Below are positions 1 through 7,319 of a stretch of 30,422 nucleotides of DNA, piece after piece. Numbering within the stretch: the stretch's first letter is position 1; each line of letters starts with the position of its first letter. Where the stretch lies: NCBI GenBank assembly GCA_050252335.1, contig JBFWLB010000035.1, positions 1 through 30,422 of the forward strand, read 5' to 3'. The notes beneath the pieces are model-generated. The model worked only from the letters and a program-made list of their open reading frames with translations, did not search any database and was not told the DNA's origin. This DNA is from Berkiella_A sp050252335 (GTDB lineage Bacteria > Pseudomonadota > Gammaproteobacteria > Berkiellales > Berkiellaceae). The position numbers and the translations under genes were made by a program.

Positions 1-582
1 TTGATAGTTTTGATTTAAAGAGTTTACCCGCAAATGGGATTTTATACACAGATGTTGGTTTAACAACGGTAGCTGTGATTAATACAGACTATCCAGCGGT
101 TGCTAATCAGTTAGTGCTTTATTTTGTACCTGCTTTGAACTTCAATGGTGATGTGACTTTTAATTATGCTGCAAAAGATGATTTAGGCTTAGCCAGCACT
201 GCTGATGGAACAGCGACTATCACGGTGATCTCCGTTAATGATGCGCCTGTGGTAAATAATGTAAATGCAAGTGGTAATGAAGATGCCGCCTCCATCAGTA
301 TCACGCTCACCGGCAGCGATGTGGATGGCACGATTGCAAGTTTTGATTTAAAAAATTTACCCGCAAATGGGATTTTATACATAGATGCTACTTTAACAAC
401 GGCAGCTCTTATTAATACAGACTATCCAGCAGTTGCGAATCAGTTAGTGCTTTATTTTGCACCTGCTTTGAACTTCAATGGTGATGTGGCCTTTGAGTAT
501 GGTGCAAAAGATAATACAGGTGATGTAAGCGCTTCAACGGCAGTTGCTACTATTAGCGTTGCCTCAGTGAATGATGCGCCTG
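1..582 (+). repeat. Tandem 333-bp repeat inside the adhesin gene
   Basis: The stretch beginning at 12 recurs at 345, an offset of 333 bp (111 codons). Both copies run through the same LPANGILY, NTDYPAVANQ and LNFNGDV coding segments with only scattered substitutions over the first 140 bases or so, then diverge gradually up to the VNDAP boundary. The array probably continues upstream of the window. Confidence 0.85.
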
Positions 583-2078
583 CAGGTACAGATACTACGG
601 TGGTTGTGAATGAAGATACGCAATATATCTTTAGTGCAGCGAACTTTGGATTTAGCGATATAAATGATAATCCAGCGAATAGCTTATTAGCAGTGAGAAT
701 TACAACCTTGCCTGGTGCAGGTATGTTGACAAACAATGGTATTCCTGTGATGGTTGGCAGCTTTATATCGATAGCAGATATTAATGCAGGTATTTTGAGA
801 TTTAATCCTGCTGCAAATGCTAATGGCATAGGTTATTCAAGTTTTACTTTCCAAGTTCGGGACAATGGTGGTACCGCCAATGGTGGTGTTGACTTAGATC
901 CAAATCCAAAGACAATCACCATCGATGTGATGGCTGTAAATGATGCACCAGTCGTAAATAATATAGAAGGTGATATCTTAAACTACCCACTTGGAATGTT
1001 GGGTACAGCACAAATATTAGATCAAGGCGCTTTGGCTACAGTCTTAGATGTAGATTCAGCTGATTTCGATGGTGGTGTGCTTACAGTAGAAATTACTGCA
1101 AATGCAGCACCCGCGGAAGATGAGTTGGGAATTCAATCAACCGTAGGCCAAATTGAACTGACAGGTTCGAGTGTAACTTATGCCGGTACAGAAATAGGCG
1201 TTCTGGATGCTGCATCTACTGCCATTAGATTGCTGATTAATTTAAATTCTGATGCTACACCGGTGAGTGTCGCTGCATTGATTAGTGCTATCACTTATAC
1301 AAATACAGAGTTGGTGTTACCAGATGTTACAGCGCGTACAGTGAGTTTTACAGTGACAGATGGTGATGGTGGTACAAGTAATACCGGAAATATATTAGTG
1401 GATGTTGGGGATATATTACCGCCAGTCGTCTTAGATTTAGACGGGGATGGTATTGAATTAATATCTGCTCAAAATTCAAATGTGAGCGTTGAAAAGAATG
1501 GCATGCATTATAAAGTAGGTTGGGTTGGCCCAAATGATGCCATACTTGCTTATGATGCCAATCATGATGGGCTAGTCACAGATTTGTCAGAAATTAACTT
1601 AACCCTTTATCATCCTGATGCAAAAACAGATCTAGAAGGCTTAAAATTGGCCTTTGATAGCAATCAGGACGGTATATTTGATGCCGCAGATGAGCATTTC
1701 AAAGATTTTTTAATTTGGCAAGACAGAAATCAAGATGGTATTAGCCAGGCATCAGAAGTTACGCCATTAGCAGATAGTCACATTAAGGCGATTCATCTTA
1801 ATTCAGATAATCACCTCGAAAAAATAGATGGTAATATTATCTTTGGTACAACCACCTATGAGACCAAGCAAGGAGAAATCTTCTTAGCCAGTGATCTTGG
1901 TTTGGCTGTTTTGCCCGTTCAGTCGCCTTCTGCATTAACACTGAGCGACGTTTTAGTCTTAGAGTCCACAGAAGATCCCATAAGAGAAATGGAAGAGGGT
2001 TCTGGATTGTACCAGCCCGTTCTTCCTTCTTTGTCAGAAATAATGCCAGAAATAGATACTTTCACACATTTGATATAA
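1..2078 (+). CDS. Large repeat-containing adhesin/secreted protein, C-terminal part (5' truncated by window)
   Basis: The frame is open from the first bases of the window (codons from position 3). An apparent GTG start at 75 lies inside a repeat, so the real start is upstream. About 691 residues are visible. The N-terminal two thirds are cadherin/Ig-like tandem domains, each ending near a VNDAP motif (around 235, 570 and 935), as in tandem-95/VCBS-type surface proteins. Two adjacent units are near identical with a 111-residue (333-bp) period. The C-terminal part (about 1428-1790) has four Asp-rich loops, DLDGDGIE, DANHDGLVTDLSE, DSNQDGIFDAADE and QDRNQDGISQASE, resembling EF-hand or calcium-binding loops in type I-secreted adhesins and RTX-like proteins. 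No glycine-rich RTX nonapeptides or LPXTG anchor are visible. Likely role: secretion or surface display and attachment, with calcium stabilization. Secretion route and ligand are unknown. No secretion genes lie next to it in this window. Confidence 0.75.
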   Translation, partial: DSFDLKSLPANGILYTDVGLTTVAVINTDYPAVANQLVLYFVPALNFNGDVTFNYAAKDDLGLASTADGTATITVISVNDAPVVNNVNASGNEDAASISITLTGSDVDGTIASFDLKNLPANGILYIDATLTTAALINTDYPAVANQLVLYFAPALNFNGDVAFEYGAKDNTGDVSASTAVATISVASVNDAPAGTDTTVVVNEDTQYIFSAANFGFSDINDNPANSLLAVRITTLPGAGMLTNNGIPVMVGSFISIADINAGILRFNPAANANGIGYSSFTFQVRDNGGTANGGVDLDPNPKTITIDVMAVNDAPVVNNIEGDILNYPLGMLGTAQILDQGALATVLDVDSADFDGGVLTVEITANAAPAEDELGIQSTVGQIELTGSSVTYAGTEIGVLDAASTAIRLLINLNSDATPVSVAALISAITYTNTELVLPDVTARTVSFTVTDGDGGTSNTGNILVDVGDILPPVVLDLDGDGIELISAQNSNVSVEKNGMHYKVGWVGPNDAILAYDANHDGLVTDLSEINLTLYHPDAKTDLEGLKLAFDSNQDGIFDAADEHFKDFLIWQDRNQDGISQASEVTPLADSHIKAIHLNSDNHLEKIDGNIIFGTTTYETKQGEIFLASDLGLAVLPVQSPSALTLSDVLVLESTEDPIREMEEGSGLYQPVLPSLSEIMPEIDTFTHLI

Positions 2079-2142
2079 GTAATACGAATAAAAAATCATC
2101 AAATTAAATTCTGAAATAAATGCGCGTAGCGAATGATTTTTC

Positions 2143-2387
2143 CTAAGGTACCTCTACGAATGAAGGTTCGTCATTGCGAGCGGAAGCCGTTTGCAACTGA
2201 TTGAAAAAAAACAAAGATATCACGGCTAAAGCGAAGCAATCTATCCTGAAATCTTTAAGAAGAGCGCGGTAAGAAATATTTTAAGATGGATTGCCGCGCA
2301 AAAGACGTGATAGTTTATATTCTATTTCACCTTTTTTCTGCGTCTTTTACTCGCAATGACGAACTTTTATTCATGAGGGCACCTCAG
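2143..2387 (+). mobile_element. MITE-like 245-bp inverted-repeat element, copy 1
   Basis: Termini 2143-2180 and 2350-2387 are imperfect 38-bp inverted repeats sharing the core CGTCATTGCGAG / CTCGCAATGACG. An inner inverted pair (ATCACGgCT...GCAATC near 2220-2250 against GATTGC...GACGTGAT near 2288-2312) makes the whole element foldable. It carries no open reading frame. It has the same length and orientation as the copy at 6898-7142 and reads as clearly homologous over its whole length. No clean target-site duplication is visible. Elements with a CGTCATTGCGAG core are common intergenic repeats in several bacterial groups; the family name here is unknown. Confidence 0.8.
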
Positions 2388-2423
2388 CTTCAAAAAGTGG
2401 GGTTTTCTATTCGCTGCGCTCAT
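2388..2423 (+). repeat. Fragment of the intergenic repeat CTTCAAAAAGTGGG...CGCTCATC
   Basis: It directly abuts the right end of the 245-bp element. It matches, with substitutions, the 3' halves of the repeats at 24631-24701 and 30267-30337. Confidence 0.65.
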
Positions 2424-2469
2424 CAGGCACTCTGTTTAAAATAACTAATGTGCAATTATATTCTTCTTT

Positions 2470-2484
2470 GTTCGCAAAGCGAAC
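2470..2484. repeat. Palindrome GTTCGCAAAGCGAAC
   Basis: Perfect 6-bp arms around AAA. The same 15-mer is present at 24528 and 30361, so it is a dispersed repeat module of this genome. Confidence 0.75.
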
Positions 2485-2490
2485 ATATTT

Positions 2491-2528
2491 CCCTCTACCA
2501 ATTTTGGGAGAGGGTGCCCTGAAAGGGC
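2491..2528. repeat. Double hairpin repeat downstream of the kinase gene
   Basis: A CCCTCT...AGAGGG stem (2491-2514) is followed by GCCCTgaaAGGGC (2516-2528) and then GGGTGAGGGTT, ending about 20 bp from the kinase stop. The same two-hairpin module lies at 16950-16985, next to the DUF2062 stop. No good T-run follows, so a transcription-terminator role is possible but unproven. Confidence 0.6.
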
Positions 2529-2561
2529 GGGTGAGGGTTAAAAAGATTTATTTTATAAGCA

Positions 2562-4001
2562 TTAGCGTCTCTGTATTCTTACTTTAGGCGTTGATTCAGC
2601 TTTTTCTGCATTACGTAGCGTTTCTAAGCTTTCTAATGCTTGATCAATGGTAAATCTATCTTCTCGGATAGGTGCGAGTAAACCTTTCAATAAAGGGTTT
2701 TGATCAATTTTTTTTCTAGTTGCGGCATTATTCATTGTTAACCTGGAACCAGTAAATAAATGATAAAATACAATACCAACTGCCCACATATCATTTTTTA
2801 AATGCGGTTTTTGGTATTCAATGGCGAGTTGAGATTTTGCATGGCGGTCGGCATTTTTTTTGGATAAGAGTTTATCGATTCGTATACCAAAAGAAGATGT
2901 GTCTTCATCATAAAAATATTCATGATACTTACTTTTTTTACTCTTGTAGGCCAAAGCTATTTCTGGAGATGCATAAGTGTGTGTGGCTAAAGATTTTTTT
3001 CTATTATTGTTACAATTTGTGGAATGTCCAAAATCATTTATTTTGATATGATATTGATTTTCTCTAGAATATATTAGAATGTTTTGCTTTTTAATATCCT
3101 GATGTGCAATATTTTTTTGATGCATAATTTGAATGGCTTTCAAGATTTGATCTGCAATAGAGTATTTGTCAGTCATTGTGAGAGATTTTGCGTTGCTTAG
3201 TAAAAAAGAGCTAAAATCCATTTCTACAAAGGGCGCATAATGTGCTTGTTTATATTTTTCTCGAGTGCAATAAATTTGGCTTTGTAAGTTGTAACTAAAC
3301 AGCAGGTCAGAATAGCCGGTATCGATATTTTTATTTATTTTTGCAAGTTCTTGGGATATCTTTGCCTCAATATCTGCATTCTTGATACTATTTTCTTTTT
3401 TACGGCTTGTGACAAGATTGATCCATTTTTGATATATGGATGTATCGATTCTCCAGGCAATTTTACCCGTTTTGTTTCCACCAACGAAGCGCTGCGTTTT
3501 TTTGGATTTTTCGCCTGATTTGAGCTTGCTTTTTATGTCTAAAATTAATATAAATTGATCAGAGAGATCTTTGAGAATGCTGATTGATCTTGCAAGTTTT
3601 GATTTTTCTTTTTCAATGCGATGGCCACGATATTGAGGCGTTTTGTTATCCTTTGGCATTAAGTTATTTAGAATGGTATTTTGATTTTTCAATATATAAT
3701 CATAAATAGCAATTAGATCATTCTTTAGAATATATTCAGATATTAAAGCAGGTTCATTTAATTTTGAAACTTCTTCTCTACGTGCTCTAATCTTATGGAA
3801 AAACTGAGTTGCATGAGGATTTGCATGTTGTAGAACAGGCATTGTTACAGAAAAAGGTGCAGAAGTAGTAATGGGTGTTATAGGAGCAGAACGCGATGAT
3901 GTGGGCAGTGCATTTTGCTTAAACATTTGTGTTACAAAGTTGGGTAGTATTTTTCCGAAGGTATTTTTCAACATTGTCGTGCTACATTGTATATATCTCA
4001 T
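2562..4001 (-). CDS. Eukaryotic-like Ser/Thr protein kinase, divergent
   Basis: 479 residues. The kinase C-lobe is clear: catalytic loop H300-Q-D302-I-K304-K-Q-N307 (HRD changed to HQD, but Asp, Lys and Asn kept), metal-binding D323-F-G, a SPE variant of APE at 345-347, and D404-M-W-A-V-G of subdomain IX. A hinge-like segment lies near 257-267. The N-lobe is poorly conserved: a GGNKTGK stretch (174-180) could be a glycine loop, and the ATP-anchoring Lys cannot be assigned. There is an insertion of about 40 residues between SPE and DxW (348-403). Residues 30-60 are rich in Ser, Thr and Pro. There is no membrane segment or signal peptide, so the enzyme is probably soluble or delivered as an effector. 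No strong ribosome binding site precedes the chosen ATG; Met10 is an alternative. The neighbouring patatin gene has the same orientation, 163 bp upstream. Substrate is unknown. Confidence 0.8.
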   Translation of the reverse strand: MRYIQCSTTMLKNTFGKILPNFVTQMFKQNALPTSSRSAPITPITTSAPFSVTMPVLQHANPHATQFFHKIRARREEVSKLNEPALISEYILKNDLIAIYDYILKNQNTILNNLMPKDNKTPQYRGHRIEKEKSKLARSISILKDLSDQFILILDIKSKLKSGEKSKKTQRFVGGNKTGKIAWRIDTSIYQKWINLVTSRKKENSIKNADIEAKISQELAKINKNIDTGYSDLLFSYNLQSQIYCTREKYKQAHYAPFVEMDFSSFLLSNAKSLTMTDKYSIADQILKAIQIMHQKNIAHQDIKKQNILIYSRENQYHIKINDFGHSTNCNNNRKKSLATHTYASPEIALAYKSKKSKYHEYFYDEDTSSFGIRIDKLLSKKNADRHAKSQLAIEYQKPHLKNDMWAVGIVFYHLFTGSRLTMNNAATRKKIDQNPLLKGLLAPIREDRFTIDQALESLETLRNAEKAESTPKVRIQRR

Positions 4002-4101
4002 TAAAGGTCGCTATTCTAACTCATTTGCATCACTAAGTGTAGTTTTTTATGGCCGTTGCCCATGAATTTCTAGTGTTTGATACGAGCGCTCTAAGGAGAT
4101 A

Positions 4102-4128
4102 CCGGAATTCACTGATGTGAATTTCCGG
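4102..4128. other. Stem-loop between the patatin and kinase genes
   Basis: CCGGAATTCAC and GTGAATTTCCGG pair with one bulged base around a TGAT loop. On the minus strand it lies after the patatin stop (4165) and about 100 nt before the kinase start. It has no T-run on that strand, so a terminator, processing site or leader structure are all possible. Confidence 0.5.
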
Positions 4129-4164
4129 CATAGTGATTTTTTGATATTTGAGAATTACGACTTT

Positions 4165-5523
4165 TTATTTAAAAGATAAACAGCTACTACTAGACTGTGG
4201 GATGTATAGTGTTTCTTCTGGTAATGGCAGAGGTGTTGTTTTCTTGAGATTGAGACGCCATTGCTTATACATTGGCAAATGAGAGTGAGACTTATGTGAA
4301 ACATCAGCATGAGCTTTGGGCAGAGGCTCTAATGTATGAGGGAGGAGAGCCTTTGTAAGATCAAGTGCTCCCTCTGTATTTGAAGCAATGCTATTATCTT
4401 CGGATATGGCGACTGATTCGGGTATTGCAATGGATGAAGCAGCTTTACTTTTATCTTTTTTAGATTGTTTTCGTGCAGTTCTTTTTTCAGATAAATGCTT
4501 TTTCTCTTTTTCCAAAAACCGACGAAAAGAGAGCGTGTGATCTTTTTTCTGCAATCTGCGTAACATTTTTTCATCATAATGTTCTACCGCGAGTTCAGGA
4601 TGTTTATGATGAAAATAACATGCAACTGCATATTTTCCTGAGTCTACCATAGCTTGCTTATCTTTAGGACTGTGATCAAAATTTAAGGTGTCATAACCGA
4701 GCGTGTCGCCAAATATGGTATAATCCTTATAAAAGCTATCGTTGAAGTCTCGATTTTGCACATTTGCAAAAGCTTTAAAGAAAGCCACTGTAAAATCTAA
4801 AATAGTATTAATTTCTTTGGGAGGAGGGGTAACACCTTTTTTGTAATATTCAATTTCAGTTTGATCATCTAAGCGTAGACTCAGTGTTTTAGGGTTGCCT
4901 TTGCCTTTTACCGTTTCAAATACATCTGAAGGACAATTTTTTTGTATTCCACCATCTGAATACCAACAATCTTTTATTTTCCATGCCGTAAAATAAAAAG
5001 GAAAACCGCCGGATGCACGCACAGCATCTGCAATAGGTACATCTGCATGCTCTGATTCATAAGAGAAGGTTTCATTGAGTCCAGTGTTGATATTACAAGC
5101 TTGTACATATAGATCTTTTAAACCAAGTTCAGGATGTGCTTCTTTGAAGTTGTGCCATTCTGCAAAAGTAGCATTTTTATTGCCAGTGATTCTTGCGATG
5201 ACATCTTGATAATATTCATATAGCGCTTTTCCCTTATGAATCCCAAATCCTTTGCGTAAATTGCGAGGTATCTTTATGGGTTCTAGTATTCCGCCTTTAA
5301 TTTTACCTGCCATGTCTAAATTTAATACTTCTTCGGAAATTTTTGCAGCATTCCAACCTGTGGCCGCCATTAAACCAAAGATAGCACCAACAGATGCGCC
5401 AGAAATTTTATCTATACCTTTAATGATGCCTAATTTCTCAAGCTCTTCAAACATACCAAGATAAACATAGCCTTTTGCACCACCACCTTCTAAAGCAAGG
5501 TTTTCATATATCCCTTCTATCAT
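4165..5523 (-). CDS. Patatin-like phospholipase
   Basis: 452 residues. It has the full patatin signature: oxyanion glycine loop GGGAKG (13-18), nucleophile elbow G-A-S44-V-G, and catalytic Asp in D190-G-G, giving a Ser44/Asp190 dyad. The family hydrolyses acyl chains of membrane phospholipids; many intracellular pathogens export such enzymes (ExoU- and VipD-type), while others are cytoplasmic. No signal peptide is visible. The patatin fold probably ends near 320. A Lys/Glu-rich, low-complexity tail (about 330-400) follows, then a Pro/Ser-rich end, features often seen in secreted effectors. The start is well supported by AAAGGAG (5531-5537 on the complement) 7 nt before the ATG. It is divergent from the LRR gene. 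An effector role is inference. Confidence 0.88.
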   Translation of the reverse strand: MIEGIYENLALEGGGAKGYVYLGMFEELEKLGIIKGIDKISGASVGAIFGLMAATGWNAAKISEEVLNLDMAGKIKGGILEPIKIPRNLRKGFGIHKGKALYEYYQDVIARITGNKNATFAEWHNFKEAHPELGLKDLYVQACNINTGLNETFSYESEHADVPIADAVRASGGFPFYFTAWKIKDCWYSDGGIQKNCPSDVFETVKGKGNPKTLSLRLDDQTEIEYYKKGVTPPPKEINTILDFTVAFFKAFANVQNRDFNDSFYKDYTIFGDTLGYDTLNFDHSPKDKQAMVDSGKYAVACYFHHKHPELAVEHYDEKMLRRLQKKDHTLSFRRFLEKEKKHLSEKRTARKQSKKDKSKAASSIAIPESVAISEDNSIASNTEGALDLTKALLPHTLEPLPKAHADVSHKSHSHLPMYKQWRLNLKKTTPLPLPEETLYIPQSSSSCLSFK

Positions 5524-5865
5524 CTTGATTCTCCTTTATATTGATTGCTTGAGTGATAGATTCATTAATACATAAATCAGCTTATGCTGGTTGAGTATTT
5601 TGGCCTGTTTAAGGGTAGTTACTCTCTTTGCATGACAGCATCTTTTATTATTATAGAAATCTTTTAAATTCTATATTGTGTATAATCACGCGCTAAATAG
5701 TAAAAATGACAATAGATCTTTTTGATTTTTTATAAATAGAGAGCGTGTATATCCTGTTTTTAAGTTTTTGAGCAGATGAAAGGGCTGCGACTAAAGTCCT
5801 ATGTTCGCCCTATCCGCTTTATCATATGATAGTATGATTACTAAGATTGGTTTTGTGTTGTACCA
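5524..5865. other. Head-to-head intergenic region (patatin / LRR gene)
   Basis: 342 bp between divergent starts. It holds the patatin ribosome binding site, a TATAAT box at 5681 and AT-rich sequence, and none of the palindromic repeat families found in the convergent gaps. No small gene was recognised. Confidence 0.6.
5681..5686 (+). promoter_or_regulatory. Candidate -10 box TATAAT upstream of the LRR gene
   Basis: A perfect TATAAT lies about 180 bp before the LRR start in the divergent gap. No convincing -35 hexamer lies 16-18 bp upstream, so the call is weak. Confidence 0.3.
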
Positions 5866-6792
5866 ATGTCTGAAAAAATATACAGTTATGATGATTTGCG
5901 TAAGCTAAAAAAAGTATTGTTAAAAGAATATGAGTTCTTTAAAAAATACAAAGAGGCTATTTTCTCAAAAATTAATTCTAATGCTTTAGCCTTAAGCTCA
6001 TCGTATAAAATTTTGACAGAATTAGTGAAACAAGATTTAGATGATCTGGATAATATTGTTAAATTAGATGTAGAGTTAGAGCGTGTGAATTGTCGTGTTG
6101 CAATGTCATACTTAAATGAAGTTCAAGAGCATGATTTAAGCTTAGAGTATCTCACCAGACTACCAACCTTATTATTTTCGTTACATTTAAATAAATTGAT
6201 GATTTTAAAAAAATTAGTTTTAGATGGGCATAAATGTAAAATTATCCATGTCTCTTCTAAAATTGGATTATTAACCAATTTAATAGAATTAGATATTAGT
6301 GGCTGTTTATTGACTCAATTGCCAGATGCCATTGTTTATTTAGAAAATTTAGAGATATTGAGTTTGAAGCATAATCATTTGAGTACTTTGCCAGATGGCA
6401 TTGAGCGTTTAACCCATTTGAAGGAATTAGATTTAAGTTACAATCATGAAATGCGCGTGTTACCCAGAGGGGTTGGAAAGCTTAAAAATCTTCATAAACT
6501 TAAGATTGATCACGATAATTTAGATAGTCTGCCAGATGAAATTTGTGATTTAGAACATCTGCATGAAATACAAGCGCACCATAATCATTTGCGTCAATTA
6601 CCTAAAGCCTTAGAGCGCTTAGGGCAATTAGAAATTTTAGATATACATAATAATGAGTTAAGAACCCTTCCGCACAATATTACGAGATTATCTGCATTAA
6701 AATATTTGAATATACAAGGGAATTACATTGAGAGTGTGCCAGATGGTTTTAAGAAGAATCGGCGATATAATAATAAGCGTTCTAGTAGATAA
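5866..6792 (+). CDS. Leucine-rich-repeat protein
   Basis: 308 residues. An alpha-helical, charged N-terminus (1-110) is followed by about eight LRR units of roughly 23 residues (about 112-294). They have the form LxxLxxLxLxxNxLxxLPxxI, for example NLEILSLKHNHLSTLPDGI and QLEILDIHNNELRTLPHNI. The LP-type repeat is typical of bacterial and effector LRR proteins that bind host proteins. The C-terminus is short and basic (KKNRRYNNKRSSR). No catalytic domain such as an E3 ligase, no signal peptide and no membrane anchor are visible. No clear Shine-Dalgarno precedes the ATG. It lies between the divergent patatin gene and the 245-bp element at 6898. A protein-binding role is supported by fold; target and delivery are unknown. 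Confidence 0.85.
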   Translation: MSEKIYSYDDLRKLKKVLLKEYEFFKKYKEAIFSKINSNALALSSSYKILTELVKQDLDDLDNIVKLDVELERVNCRVAMSYLNEVQEHDLSLEYLTRLPTLLFSLHLNKLMILKKLVLDGHKCKIIHVSSKIGLLTNLIELDISGCLLTQLPDAIVYLENLEILSLKHNHLSTLPDGIERLTHLKELDLSYNHEMRVLPRGVGKLKNLHKLKIDHDNLDSLPDEICDLEHLHEIQAHHNHLRQLPKALERLGQLEILDIHNNELRTLPHNITRLSALKYLNIQGNYIESVPDGFKKNRRYNNKRSSR

Positions 6793-6897
6793 GAAGCTTT
6801 CTTTAGAAGTAATACCAGTCACTTAAGAAATGATGGCATAGTTTGTTAATAAGTTATTCCTCAGTGGCGCAAAGCGCCGTATACTCCCTTTGGAATC

Positions 6898-7142
6898 CTG
6901 AGGTATCCCCACGAATGATGCTTCGTCATTGCGAGCGGAAGCCGTCTGTAATTGATTGAAAAAACAAAAAAATATCACGGCTAAAGCGAAGCAATCCATC
7001 ATGGAATCTTTAAGAAGAGCACAGTAAGAAAGATTTTAAGATAGATTGCCGCACAAAAGACGTGATGTTTTATCTCTTATTTTTCCTTTTTCCTGCGTCT
7101 TTTGCTCGCAATGACGAAGCATCATTCGTGGGGATACTTCAG
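6898..7142 (+). mobile_element. MITE-like 245-bp inverted-repeat element, copy 2, with target duplication
   Basis: 38-bp terminal inverted repeats (6898-6935 and 7105-7142) differ at one position. The element is flanked by a 10-bp direct repeat, CTTTGGAATC (6888-6897 and 7143-7152). It is homologous along its length to 2143-2387, in the same orientation, and has the same internal inverted pair (ATCACGGCT... / ...GACGTGAT). It has no coding capacity, so any movement would need a transposase supplied elsewhere. Confidence 0.88.
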
Positions 7143-7186
7143 CTTTGGAATCAAAGGGAGTCGCCGTCTGCGGTTAAATAAAGATT

Positions 7187-7217
7187 AAAAAAAATCCTTC
7201 TGCTCACTCACGTGAGC
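7187..7217 (-). terminator. Possible terminator downstream of csiV
   Basis: Read on the minus strand, the stem GCTCAC-gtga-GTGAGC (7202-7217) is followed 7 nt later by a run of eight T (7187-7194 on the complement). Stem and spacing are weaker than in a classical intrinsic terminator. Confidence 0.4.
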
Positions 7218-7220
7218 TTC

Positions 7221-7240
7221 TTCCCTTGATACCAAGGGAA
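7221..7240. repeat. Hairpin TTCCCTTG-atac-CAAGGGAA
   Basis: A perfect 8-bp stem with a 4-nt loop, between csiV and the host repeat. It may act with the adjacent stem at 7202-7217 at the 3' end of the minus-strand operon. Confidence 0.55.
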
Positions 7241-7319
7241 GATAATCATTCACTTCGTTCATTTCTTAACTGACTACTGACTGGCATTATCCTGTTACTG
7301 TGCAAGGTATTATCCAAAA

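Larger units (their letters stand above)
6812..7287. repeat. Host intergenic inverted-repeat element, split by the 245-bp insertion
   Basis: Outer arms 6812-6832 (ATACCAGTCA, then TTAAGAAATG) and 7260-7287 (CATTTCTTAA, then TGACTGGCAT) are inverted copies. Inside, ACTCCCTTTG and CAAAGGGAGT form a further hairpin when the insertion is removed. The segment 6854-6897 joined to 7153-7167 matches 30187-30245 at identical length (59 bp). The intact element would be about 221 bp. Confidence 0.65.

Noticed and set aside
75..77. GTG as the start of the adhesin gene
   Set aside because: The reading frame and the repeat continue upstream to the window edge, so this is an internal Val codon.
2143..7142. 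A composite transposon carrying the kinase-patatin-LRR genes
   Set aside because: Neither bordering element encodes a transposase and no outer target duplication links 2133-2142 with 7143-7152. Bracketing is reported without claiming mobility of the whole.
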